In this document: positions 46,365 to 57,527 of the stretch, piece after piece
Position numbering within the stretch: position 1 is the first letter of the stretch
How the letters are laid out: each line of letters opens with the position of its first letter
Assembly: GCF_900496995.4 (NCBI RefSeq)
Contig: NC_044006.1
Location: 43,857,620 to 43,921,619 of the forward strand
Reading direction: 5' to 3'
Source of the DNA: Aquila chrysaetos chrysaetos
Taxonomy: Eukaryota; Chordata; Aves; Accipitriformes; Accipitridae
Length of the DNA: 64,000 bases
Notes under the pieces: generated by a model
Database searches by the model: none
Seen by the model: only the letters and a program-made list of their open reading frames with translations
Told to the model about the DNA's origin: nothing
Position numbers and translations under genes: made by a program

Positions 46365-46420
46365 TGGTTCAGTGGGTAAATGCACAAGCCTCTCACCTTG
46401 TGAGGCCTGAGTTTAAATTG
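46365..46420 (+). repeat. tRNA-like SINE head
   Basis: TGGTTCAGTGG (46365-46375) matches the tRNA A-box consensus TRGCNNAGYGG in 10 of 11 positions and AGTTTAAATT (from 46410) partly matches a B-box, at tRNA-like spacing. It resembles the segment at 57471. Not a functional tRNA: no cloverleaf was found. Confidence 0.45.
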
Positions 46421-46865
46421 AGCACAGTGAGGTCACAGCTATATTAACCTGGTATTCTCACTATTGTCTGTGGGGAATAGTAATCCTAAGTATAAAGCCA
46501 CAGAGCCCTACACAATTGAATATAGTTTGTATAATGACCATTATTTAGTCACAGGGGGCACAAGATTACATGAGCATGGAGAAAATTGCCCTCTGGCCCT
46601 CATCTAGTCAAAAGGTAGAAAACAGTACAAAGGAAACCTGCATTATGCCAAGCAGAGGAATGCTCGGTCTAAAAATTTCTTCATACTGTAGCTTATGTCC
46701 TTACATTTTCATCCACCCCATTTACCATGAATATGGTGGGGGTGGAAGAAACTTTAGAACTTGAATCTTCTGCTGAAAATAAACCGTGTCCAACTTTCCC
46801 GTAGTAATGCATACCCCATCATAGTGACAGATGATTCCAGAAACCTTTGTTCTGTTTAGTAAAAA

Positions 46866-46889
46866 TACACCCATACATGTATGGGTGTA
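46866..46889. repeat. 24-base perfect palindrome
   Basis: The twelve-base half TACACCCATACA is followed directly by its reverse complement with no spacer. It lies between two dynein exons in AC/GT-rich sequence. Confidence 0.95.
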
Positions 46890-47038
46890 CGGGCACATAC
46901 ACACAGTGTATAACCGTATCTCGATTTATCTACATTTCTAGCCCTGCATGCTCCGTTTCACTTTTGAGCTCAATTTTTCTTTCTTTAATGGGGGGACAGT
47001 TGAGTGATCCTTGCACCAGAAGCAAATAAGAGGCTTAC

Positions 47039-47187
47039 CTAGTGTCTCAATATCTTCAAGTGGGTCTGCTCCTGGAGACAGAATGAAAAACACAGGAGTG
47101 GCTGGACTGCTCCCTTCATAGGATTTTGCTAAGTCCATCCTTCTGCTTTCCTTATATCTTGAGCCAAGCTTTTCCTCCACGAAGTTG
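47039..47187 (-). pseudogene. DNAH11: DNAH11 exon, open
   Basis: Reads [20 protein letters not shown] then [20 protein letters not shown] and [10 protein letters not shown], the SPATP-FFILSPG signature of AAA6. The acceptor is TGTATGTGTAG and the donor CTAG|GTAAGC. Confidence 0.96.
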
Positions 47188-47829
47188 CTACACATACAAA
47201 AAACCATGCGTTAAACTCTAAAAACATTCCCTGATACAGGCTTCAAGCCTGCACCATTCTCAGACTTGAGTGGCTGACAGTGATGGTCTAATAGTCATTT
47301 CATCACATCTATGAGATCATCACTTGGGATCAAAAGATTAAAACAGTACAACTGGGAAACAGCTGGGAGAAGATTTGTAAGTACCAACAATTGACTCTTT
47401 CTTGGTATCACAGAATTTTAAAGAAGAGAGACCTGAAAAATTGTCATCCCGTGGGGTCAGCTACCAGCCCTAATACCATAATGACAACTAACACCGAGAA
47501 ATACATTTTTAACTATTAACAACATAGCTTACTATATTCCATTTATTAATGAGCACTCTCCTCAGGGTACCTATATAGAATCTAAAAGAAATCACAAGCA
47601 TAGCTCTCCAAATATGCTGTGACTCATGTCTTACCACACTACCTCTTCATAAACTCTTTACCAGCAGAACAGGCTGGGAAGGACCACAGTCATTGATTTC
47701 AAATTCTGGTTGATCAACCAGTTTTATAAGTTATTTGCTTGCCTCAAAATCTGAGTTTTCTCTGCACTGACACATACATGTCACCCTCACACACACTTGC
47801 CCTGAAAGACATACCCTCAGATTTCATAC

Positions 47830-48014
47830 CCAAGAGCGTACGTCATTCTGTCTGGACGGATCGCCCTCAGTATGATTAGTTTCTGAAGAGAGCTTTTGTT
47901 TGTCCATTCCTGGGGGAGCTTTTCATTTTCTGGACATTCTGAGTTCACCCACTTCTTCTGCCTCTCGGTGGATCTTTCAACATCTTTATCTCACCCCCGG
48001 AACACTTCCATAGC
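47830..48014 (-). pseudogene. DNAH11: DNAH11 exon with in-frame TGA
   Basis: Reads AMEVFRG, TGA (47991-47993), [20 protein letters not shown] then [20 protein letters not shown] and [13 protein letters not shown]. The stop stands where relatives have Leu or Ile (MEEFRGIDRDVEG). The frame is otherwise open, so the change is a single-site nonsense mutation. The donor is GG|GTATGA. Confidence 0.93.
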
Positions 48015-48566
48015 CTGGACACGTGCCAAAGACATAAATACAGATGACGTACCTTCTGCGTGAAGACTGAAACGGGAAGACAAAGACTGATGCTTTTGGG
48101 TGTATGTAAAAAAACATAGTTTAACCAATTACAAGGGACTCAGGACTTACCTTAAAATACTAAATTACACATATATACACACAAATAAAAATAATATTAT
48201 TGATAAGAGTTTACTTTGGTCAGTATTGCCATACTCTCTGCTTACTGTTAAACATCAAGGTATGACAAATTGGAAACCTTGTATGGGACATTTACTATAG
48301 TAAGGAGTGGTATGAAGATCAAAACTGTATTTTTAGGGGACTGGACAAATTATGGTAAAACAGAATTTCCTCATAAAGCACAGCATGTGATATCTAAGGA
48401 AAAATACACTCAAAAAGCAAAGACAACTCCTCTTTGAAAGCACCACTAGTTCTACTAAATATCACAGTTGAATGTATGACTTTATCTGAAATTGTCTAGT
48501 TGTAGCATGCCTCCAGAAATAACATCAAAATAGATTTAGAACTGAAAAGCAATTTTCCCAACCTAC

Positions 48567-48690
48567 CCTAATGACACTCTATGACTGAGTAGTTAAGAAG
48601 TCAACAGGACTCCTGTAAGTGTGTTCAACTCTGAATTGAAGAAGGAAATCCAATTCAAGGAGTTCTATCTCTTTACTTCTTAGAAGAATC
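48567..48690 (-). pseudogene. DNAH11: DNAH11 exon with in-frame TAG and junction slip
   Basis: Reads [20 protein letters not shown] then [19 protein letters not shown] (48579-48581), SVIR. TAG replaces the invariant Trp of the SQxW motif (TGG to TAG). At the acceptor GCTGTCAG one extra G precedes ATT, so the junction with the previous exon (phase 0) is out of frame by one. Confidence 0.92.
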
Positions 48691-50544
48691 CTGACAGCAT
48701 ACAAATTGAAAAAGGTCATCAGACTTGCTTCAAAGCCACTTCTGCCTTAAAGTATTCACCACTCAAAGTATTACTGAGTAGGGAGCTCAAAGCAACAAGA
48801 ATTCCTACAGCTGCATTTTTTGAAACTCTGATATAAGAATTTACAACTTGTTTAAATGATATTTTAAAATATTTATTTGAAATCTATTGTGAATGAAATG
48901 ATATTTTTAGATATTAGTCACTAAAGGATGTGACAAATTTTTTGAAAACCATTCCTAAACACACACACAGAGCTGAACTTTACCTGTTAAAAAAGATACC
49001 ACGAAAACCAAACACAACCTGTCAGTCAAAACTTTTTGCAGAAAATATAACTGCATTTATATATATACTTTTTTATATATAATATTTATGTACTGAAAGA
49101 CAAAGTCACCCAAAATTTAAGATGAGCTAACCAACAACAGCAGTTATTTTTCTTTAGCTTGTGGGAACATAAACAAACATAAAAATGTAAGGCTTGCACA
49201 CCAAAGTTAACCTTAGATAAACTTGGCCACAAATTATTTTATACTAATACTACCGAAAAAGCACAGATTCCTGGATTGCACTTAATTATCTTTACATTCC
49301 TTTTTATGTCTCAGAAGATAGAGAAGAACAAATAGTGCACAGCTGTCTCCATCACCATTCTAAGCCCTCTTCAGACTGCAAGCTGTCACAAAGCTTTGGG
49401 AAATTTGCAAAGCCTGAGTGGTTTTCGTTTTTGTGGGGTTTTTTAGGGGGTTGTTTTACACTGAATCAGTTCTGGCACATGAGCTATATGTATACTGAAG
49501 AAAACTCCTCAGCTTCTACGAGGGGTTTTTCTAGTTCTTTTATCACTTTAACCACATGTAGTGGGAAAAAGAGACACCTTTGACATAATACCATATATTC
49601 TCTCTCCTTTCTGATATAAACACATCTTTATTCCTCTATTAAAAGCCCTCTCTCTTTCCATCTAAAAATACAGTTAATAAATCAGAAGTTTATTGTGCCC
49701 TTTACTCTGGTTTCTGTCTACTCTGTAATTGTGATTGAGCTTATTTTTCAGATGCCTTACAGATTTCCATTCTTCATGATCCCTCCCAGTACCACTGCTA
49801 CAAAAAAGACAGAAGTTAGGCAACACAGTGCTAGAAACCTAGGTGATATGAATAAATCCATCTGCACCATGATGCAGAGTAATCATCACCAGTTTTCTTT
49901 CCTCTCTTTTTTCTCCTTTCTCTTCCAGACATTTCTGTCTGCTTTTTACTCCCATTTATACACTGTGTAGAGTGATTTCTTTTTTCCTATCCACCCTCAA
50001 ATCAGATTTCTCAATTTATATTTTTTCACCTTCTTCCCAAATTGTTGGTTTCTAGTTTAATTCCTGCCTGTGTTACTGTCCAGCTCAACAATACACCCTC
50101 TTTTAAAGCAAGCTTGTCAGGGCAAAATCTGCCACCCAGTAGAACTGAGCACTCATTTTTTCCAGGGCATACAGATACTAAAATTAAAAGGAAAAATAAC
50201 AGCCTGAATGTGATATGGATATGTATTATTTACTGAATTCTTACTTTACATACCACATCAATTTCAACCCTAATTATCCAACCACAAGTGGCTAAGTCAT
50301 GCTATTTATCCTCAGCGTAGCTTCATGAAGTCATTGCAGCATTTTAAATGAAAAAAAATTACATAAAAGCATCTTTGGAAATTCTGCAATTATGATTGAT
50401 ACTGAAGCAGCAGTCACGCTGTGTGAGAATCTGCACAGCCACAAGGTAACAAGATAACTTGTCTGGGCAGAGGCATCACCTTGTAGTGAAGAAACAGCAA
50501 ATCCAGTAAATATCAGCATCACCAATCTGAAAATTTTTCCTCAC

Positions 50545-50718
50545 CTGAAAAGCTATTTGGGCCAAGAAAATGAGCTTATCCTTTTCAAAAAGTCCTTGGC
50601 TTGTGAAAATAAAGGTTGAATACGTGACAGCTGCTGTCAGGTTAGAGATATGACACTGAATGTCCCCTGATTTTTCAGCCTGCTTTATTGCTGCTTTGTG
50701 GAAGACTGCATTGAAGGC
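50545..50718 (-). pseudogene. DNAH11: DNAH11 exon, open
   Basis: Reads AFNAVFHKAAIKQAEKSGDI then QCHISNLTAAVTYSTFIFTS and QGLFEKDKLIFLAQIAFQ. One additional Ala relative to human (HKAAIKQ). Splice sites are normal (TTATTTTCAG; CAG|GTGAGG). Confidence 0.95.
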
Positions 50719-51343
50719 CTGAAAATAAGTACAATTATTTTTATTTATTTGAATTCTGCTTTTTTGCTTTTCTACTTGTAAGATAATCCGTTTCTGACTG
50801 TAGGCTTCCAAGAAGAGCTGGCCTAAGCAGTCTAAAATGCAAGGCACTTCTGCCAAGAGGCTTTTGAGGAAACCTTCAGCAAACCAGGAGTGAGGGCTGC
50901 AAACGGTAATACTCTTCTGCTTCCTTATTTAACTCAGCAAGCAGAACCTCTCACTTAAGCAAGCTGGTAATTTTGCAGTGGGTGATATTCCTTTCCTCAT
51001 AGCATTAGATTGTTTGATAGATTTATCACAGTGGATTGTTTATACAGAATCCCTCAAAACTCTTCATACCTGACCCTGTGGGATGGCTTAACACAGGGAA
51101 GGTAAACTTTGCAAGCACAGTGAGAAAACACCATCAGAATGGAGACTGCCGACAAAGAGACCCATGGGAATGTACCGTGTTTTGGACCAGCAGGAGATCA
51201 CACCGTGTCCTCCTTTCTCAGACACACAGCCCTGCAAATGTAAACATCTGGTACAAGTAATAACTAATATATCGGGCACCACTGCTGGAGGCAGAATTCT
51301 GTCCCTTGCACTTTGAAACCACATCATCAAGATAAATTTTTAC

Positions 51344-51484
51344 CTTCAGTGAAAACTGGTAAATGGGGTTGATGCTGTCCAGACTGTTATTAATGAAGTA
51401 AAGAATGGATGTTCTTATGGCTGTCGGTCTATAATGCCCTCTTGTCACTTTAATCTGAGCTTCATTTTCTTTGGTTTCAGCTAC
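51344..51484 (-). pseudogene. DNAH11: DNAH11 exon, open
   Basis: Forty-seven residues: VAETKENEAQIKVTRGHYRP then TAIRTSILYFINNSLDSINP and IYQFSLK. Matches the EHYRPAAARASLLYF and INPIYQFSLK blocks of relatives. Normal acceptor (CCTATAG) and donor (AAG|GTAAAA). Confidence 0.95.
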
Positions 51485-51983
51485 CTATAGGATGACAGCT
51501 GTTTCATTCATTTTTTAATGCGCCATGATTTCCCACACAATTACCAAAACATTCCTATCTGTACAAAAAAGAATATGGATGTACTCTAGAAAATGGACTT
51601 TATTTCAGACAGTAGCAAATATTTAAGGTAAGCAAGCCTCTTATCTTAGACAGACTTTAGGGAATGACTGTTCTCTGCAGCAATATGCCTGTTCACCTGT
51701 GAAAACATGGCAATCATATATGAATACATTTGTTCATATTGCATGCTGATACTTATTTCTCTTAGGAGTACTAACTCAAGCACCTAAGTCAAAATGAAAA
51801 AAATGAATATGTGACAACTACATACCATAGATATGAAACTGTGAATATGTGGGTGGACAGCCCTTGCTGGACAGACAGGAATTTGACTATTCCTAGCTCA
51901 TAGAAAAGTTTCACCAAAAAAAATTGATAATACACATTTTACAGGCGACTTTAAGCTGTTAAAAATAGTTCAATTGTTATTAC

Positions 51984-52148
51984 CTTGTGCTGTATTTCTG
52001 CTGCAGTTGACCTTGTTGATTTGAGTTTCTCTACAAGTTCACTGGCATCTAAGAAACTGCCCTGGGCAGCTGACAGTCTGAGCAGCATGTCATCCTCCAG
52101 CTGCCTGAGCTCAATCTTGAAATGGTTCTGCTGCTTGGCCAGGACTGA
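51984..52148 (-). pseudogene. DNAH11: DNAH11 exon, open
   Basis: Fifty-five residues: [20 protein letters not shown] then [20 protein letters not shown] and [15 protein letters not shown], the LEDD-LLRLSAA-G-FL block after AAA5. The acceptor is CTCTGCTAG and the donor AAG|GTAATA. Confidence 0.95.
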
Positions 52149-53469
52149 CTAGCAGAGGGAATGAAAACACTGTATTTAAACAACCACAGCAAGAAATACT
52201 GTTTTGCATCATTTCTGAGCTATATTTCCTGTTTAATTACATCAATCAATTTAATTTAATTTCTGAAAGAGACAGTTCATCTTCTGTCCCAGTACAGTAG
52301 AACTAAGGTTCTGGGACACCCAGAGCGAGAAGGTCAAAATCACCACAGACCAGAACTTTATCTCTCTCCTACCCTCCTTCCTCCTCAGACTACAGAAAAG
52401 GACTGGGATCTTGCCAGAGATGGCAAGTGATAATCTACGTGGCAGCTGAGAAATCCAACAATAGCACAAGGCTGGAGAACCCCACTTCGGCAGCAAGTAG
52501 TGTGGTAAAGCATGGTCGTAGTCTGCTCAGTGGGACTGACCTTCTGACAGTGAAAGAGCTTGACTAGTCTTATGGGGAGCTCTCCATCAGAATCCGACCC
52601 TCGCACCAAAAGCCCCTAGGTGATACAGGCATTGTAAGCACACGGCCCCATGTGGAACAATGTGCGGATGCAGAGGAAAATGGCCAGCTGTTTTCAGATC
52701 ATGTTCCCAAGTATATGGCTTTCATTCTTCAAGGGGTAATTAAACTCTCTGACCCAGTTTGCCCTTGCATGAAGCAGCAGTACCTCAAAGACGTGTAGCA
52801 AATCTTTGTGGATGAAGTTAGGAAATTACATGAGATAACTGGAAAGACACACTAGAGAAATAGGAAGTTTTCTTGTTATTCATTTCACACCCCTAAGTAT
52901 TTTTTTTCATTTTTTAGCTCATAGATCACAGTCTGCTCAAAGTCCTTTCTATAACCAGCTATAAAAGTGTTCCTATTCATAAGTTACTATACATTGATAT
53001 GACAGCAGCAGCCACAGAACTGCATCTTTGCAGGAATAAATTATGATTTATTAACCAAATGCCCCAGGTCCTAACAGTGCCATCATATCCTGTTATGGAC
53101 TGGCATGAAATTTTATTCACACTTATTGGCTCAAGATCACTGAAGCACAAAGCACTGCAGAGGGCTTTAATCCTGCATTGTAAATTAAATGCAATGCACA
53201 GAGCAAACCAAGCAGTAGAGAGAAGTGTGGAAATAAGATCAGAATAAATTTAATCTCTAGCAGAGCTTTAGGTCAAGCCCAGCCCTCTGGGAGCATGGAT
53301 TTGAGCAAATCAGTAGAAGTCCTTTCTACACTTTGAAGAATCTGACCCTTAAAATCTTTCTAATAGATGGGTTACTAACGATTACTGTACAGCAGATTCA
53401 AACAGGCATATTAATGCTAGTCTTAAAATCTCAGAAGGGGTAATGGACAGATCAAAAGATAGTCTTTAC

Positions 53470-53675
53470 CTTACTTCCTTCTAAGTCCAGCCTTTCAGCA
53501 CTAACAAACTCAGCCAACAGCTGGTCTTCCAGACCATCCCTGGTGACAGTGAAATTAATGAGGGTGGTCTGAGCCTGCAGTTCTGGCTTGTAGTGAGGGG
53601 TCAGCCAGTTCAGTGTGAAGGGTGAGACAGAAATTCTTGTTGAATTCACATTCTTTGTCTTCAATCTTGATATAT
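53470..53675 (-). pseudogene. DNAH11: DNAH11 exon with one-base insertion
   Basis: Starts [20 protein letters not shown] then TELADP, and after one extra C continues in another frame as [20 protein letters not shown] and [20 protein letters not shown]. Length is 206 where 205 keeps frame. The C-run CCCC in GACCCCTCAC is the likely site. Confidence 0.93.
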
Positions 53676-55951
53676 CTGGGAAGGAATAAAATGCACAAGA
53701 ATGGGGATCTCACCAAATTAAAACCCCATAAACAGATTGCAAAAGATGGGTACTGCATGATCTTGGAAGCATAGGAAATGGATACAAACCAAACTCTAGG
53801 TGCCTGCAGCTTAAGAAACAAAATGAGGATGATTGAACACACCAAAATTATATGAAGAATACAGAGAGCATTTCTTCATTGGCATAGTTTCATTTGCATA
53901 TACAGCAGACACAGATTATTCACTGCTGTACTGAAGAGTCTGTGGCTTAGGGGTAAATGTCTATCTTCATTACTTACCACAAACTTAGGAAAGTTTTCAA
54001 ACAACCCTTAATGACATAGCTGTTAGTTCTTACAATCATTTTCTTAAATATAGCTCACTTTTCCATCTTTTGAAATAGCTTAGCAGTAAATCCTAAGAAA
54101 TAAGCAGATGCATATAACAAACTGATAGAGACCAGAGGAGAGAGAAGGGCTGGTGAGTGGAACAACAAAAATCACTTTTAAGGCAAGCTACTAAATGTTT
54201 TGTTCCAAATCAATTATTTGCTGGGTGAAAGAATGAGTGAGACTAGGTTCACCTTTTATTTACTGAATAAGATCCCTTACTCAAGAGATGGCATTTACTA
54301 ACTCCTTGTCTTTAACGAGAGGTGCCAGCCTGTCTCATACAGCAACACTACTACCACTGAAGTACCATTTTGGAGCCCAGCAGTGAGGCAACATAAAGTT
54401 CACCTTCCTACTTTTATGGCACAGCACCAAAAAAATGGAAAGACTGCTTATAGACTACAGTGTGTGCTGTGCATCTGGTCTGGTGTGAGCAGGTGCCACA
54501 ACTTTGTGTCATCTACTTGCACAGTGAGCAGTATGCCAACCTTCAGCCATCACCTGCCACACACGAGCACAAGTACATTATTTTCTGTATGGCAATGGCT
54601 TTGAATGTTCTCTGCCAAGAAAGAAGATCCAAACGTTAGTAACAAAATTCAGTTTAAAAAAGGTCAGTAGAACATTTATACAATGGAACATAGGTAGACA
54701 TAAACCCTTTTCACAAAATTCAAATTGACATTTGTTAAGTCAAATTAATCTTCAAAGTGATTGCAATAGCATAGATACGAAACACTTAAAATGCAATTAA
54801 TGAAAGCCACATCAGAACATGAATAAAACAAGTATTTTATGTACAAATTTTAACATTGCATTCTTTCTAGGATATCATAGGGCATTACCGGAGTCAGGGA
54901 CATATATTTCAGCTCTTAACATCCTTGCCTGCTTCTGACATCCCCTTAGCCAGAAGACATAGGCTAAATGAAATGGTGTGCTGGAAGCACTTCTGCATTT
55001 CACCAACAATCAGGAAGAAAAGACAGTCACTTATGATGTACTGCAAGTGAATTCCTAAAAATAACCTAATAAGTCTAGTTCTAGGAAACCCGTGATTCCA
55101 CAAAACTCAACATCAGACATATATGTTGTATACTACTGCCATGCAAACTACTGGAGACAAGTTTTCCTGGCTTATGCTTGTATAATAGTGAAATAATTTA
55201 GCCACACAGTCATGTCCTTCAGATAATACAACTTTCTCAGGTAGATATGAATTCACCTTCCAGTTCTGCAACATGGATTTCAATTCTGATACTGTGGTCT
55301 CTCCACAGCCTTCAAAACTGGCCACAACTGGAGGGAACAAAACAGTAGAACTTGACACAGAGAGAGGAATTTTGCTTCACTTTCAGTACACACGCAGGGA
55401 CAAGAGACAAGCAGAGATCTGACAAAAGACAACTTTTCAGTTTGCTTTGTCAGTGGAAAAACCTTTGCTAAGGGAGTCGCACTATACTTCAGAAGGTCTA
55501 TGTGGCAATATAATAAGCTTTAGAGTTCTGGATTCAAGTACTTACTTTATGGGTTCTCAATTCACAGGAGCAATAAATTACCAATTTCTGTGATTATCAT
55601 CTATGAAAGGCAAAAACTACATAATGACTCAGTGGGTTTTATTACTGCAGCTGTTCTAGGTTTTCTGTTAATTACAGATCTGGGAAAAATAAATGTTTTG
55701 TTATTGCTCTCACACGGTTCAAGGAGTATAAGCAACAACGATAAACACAGAGGTGGGGAAACCCAGTAGAATCGCTTCATTTTTTTCAATGAAATGTATC
55801 TGTTTAGAGGTTAATTCTGGATTCTGAAGAAAGGTAGCAGGTATAGGCACTATTTATGGAAGTCCATGATAGAAGGCATATCAAAAAAATGGTTGCCAAT
55901 GAAATTACTAAAGACAAGTTCTACTTTTGGTAATTTTTCCTTCATAACCTC

Positions 55952-56530
55952 TGTCGTGCTTTAACCCCAGCCAGCAACTAAGCACCACGCAGCTGCTCAC
56001 TCACTCCCCACCCACCCAGTGGGATGGGGGAGAAAATCAGGAAAAGAAGTAAAACTTGTGGGTTGAGATAAGAACAGTTTAATAGAACAGAAAAGAAGAA
56101 ACTAATAATGATAATGATAACACTAATAAAATGACAACAGCAATAATAAGAGGATTGGAACGTACAAATGATGCGCAGTGCGACTGCTCACCACCCGCCG
56201 ACCGACACCCAGCTAGTCCCTGAGTGCCGATTCCCCCCCTCCCCTTGCCAGTTCCTATACTAGATGTGACAACACATGGTATGGAATACCCCGTTGGCCA
56301 CTTTGGGTCAGGTGCCCTGGCTGTGTCCTGTGCCAACTTCTTGTGCCCCTCCAGCTTTCTCGCTGGCTGGGCATGAGAAGCTGAAAAATCCTTGACTTTA
56401 GACTAAACATTACTTAGCAATAACTGAAAACATCAGTGTTATCAACATTCTTCTCATACTGAACTCAAAACATAGCACCGTACCAGCTACTAGGAAGACA
56501 ATTAACTCTATCCCAGCTGAAACCAGGACA
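55952..56530 (+). mobile_element. solo LTR of an endogenous retrovirus in the dynein intron
   Basis: It starts TGTCGTGCTTTAACCCCAGC and ends CCCAGCTGAAACCAGGACA, with TG and CA termini and a 4-base target duplication CCTC on both sides (55948-55951 and 56531-56534). The 5' end is related to the LTR at 22666. Length 579. No internal viral sequence remains. Orientation is opposite to the dynein gene. Confidence 0.88.
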
Positions 56531-57470
56531 CCTCCTATTTCACCAGCAGAGGTAGATAGAACGGACTGAATTAATGCATTCTACCCAGGAACAGACAGAG
56601 TATCTTTCATGTGAGCTCCAGCTCCGTGTTATTTAAGAACATACAAAGTAAATTAAAGAAAGATTGTTGTCCACTAGTTTTTTTCTGCTGAAATTCTTGT
56701 AGATCTTGAAATAAAGTAGATTAAGAGATTCAAAGGGGATTCACAAAGCACTTTAAAAATCCTGTATACACTTTGAGGAATAACTGATTTTTAGCAAAAG
56801 CAAATATAAAACCAAATAAATTTCAAAAGCTAACATGAGCACTAAACTCTCAGCTATGAGACGTCTAGGAATAGTGCGACACCTGGTCTGATCTGTCAGA
56901 ATTTTGAGTTATGGGCACAAAGACCTGCTTTTCCCTTGCATATGTGCTGCCTAAGGAAACAATGCCTCGGTCTTTCAATGACAGGATCTCATAAACATGA
57001 AAAAGTCTTGAGTATAGGAACATGACTTCATATCATGAAATGGCTCAAGAGTTTATGCAAAAACTTTTCTTAGCAGATACTTTCATGCAACTCAAAATTA
57101 AAAAGAGTACCTTTCATCAGGGCAGATGCTCTCCAAAACATGCCATGACTCTAAATGGCAGAAAGTAGGATACCTTCCTGTAGCTAAATGTTTTGGATCA
57201 GCTCAGCAAGAATGAGAAGAAGTGATAAATTCTTGGACAGGAAAGGAAAAGGAAACAATATTTTTCAGTGTGAAGAAAGAGGGATAAACTCATTTTCCGA
57301 AGGAGCCTTCTTTCAGTTCCTGCTGCTTAAAATTAAAAGCTTCTGGAACTGACTTGCAAACTCCAACAAGTAATGTAGAGAATGAAGTTGAATAAATCAG
57401 GTGAAAACAAGCACAGAATGGAGCTGTTACTAGGCAATCTCAGTAGGCAAACTGTGCAAGTTGGTCAAAC

Positions 57471-57527
57471 TAGTTCAGTGGGAAAAGCACTGCCTTTAAG
57501 TTGCACAGCTGGCGAGACATTCGAAGC
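57471..57527 (+). repeat. tRNA-like SINE head, second copy
   Basis: TAGTTCAGTGG (57471-57481) matches the A-box in 10 of 11 positions and CATTCGAAGC (57518-57527) partly matches a B-box. Shares TTCAGTGGG and following GCAC and GCCT words with the segment at 46365, suggesting one old family. Confidence 0.45.

Noticed and set aside
46365-46420. Functional tRNA gene
   Set aside because: Only internal promoter boxes are tRNA-like; no acceptor stem or anticodon stem can be formed.
47405-47470. Possible CR1 remnant (ATCACAGAATTTTAAAGAAG)
   Set aside because: Only a short stretch resembles CR1 and the following text does not continue the match.
55113-55358. 81-codon minus frame in a dynein intron
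   Set aside because: The protein does not fit any missing dynein segment: exons at 53.5 and 61.4 kb join directly with matching phase.
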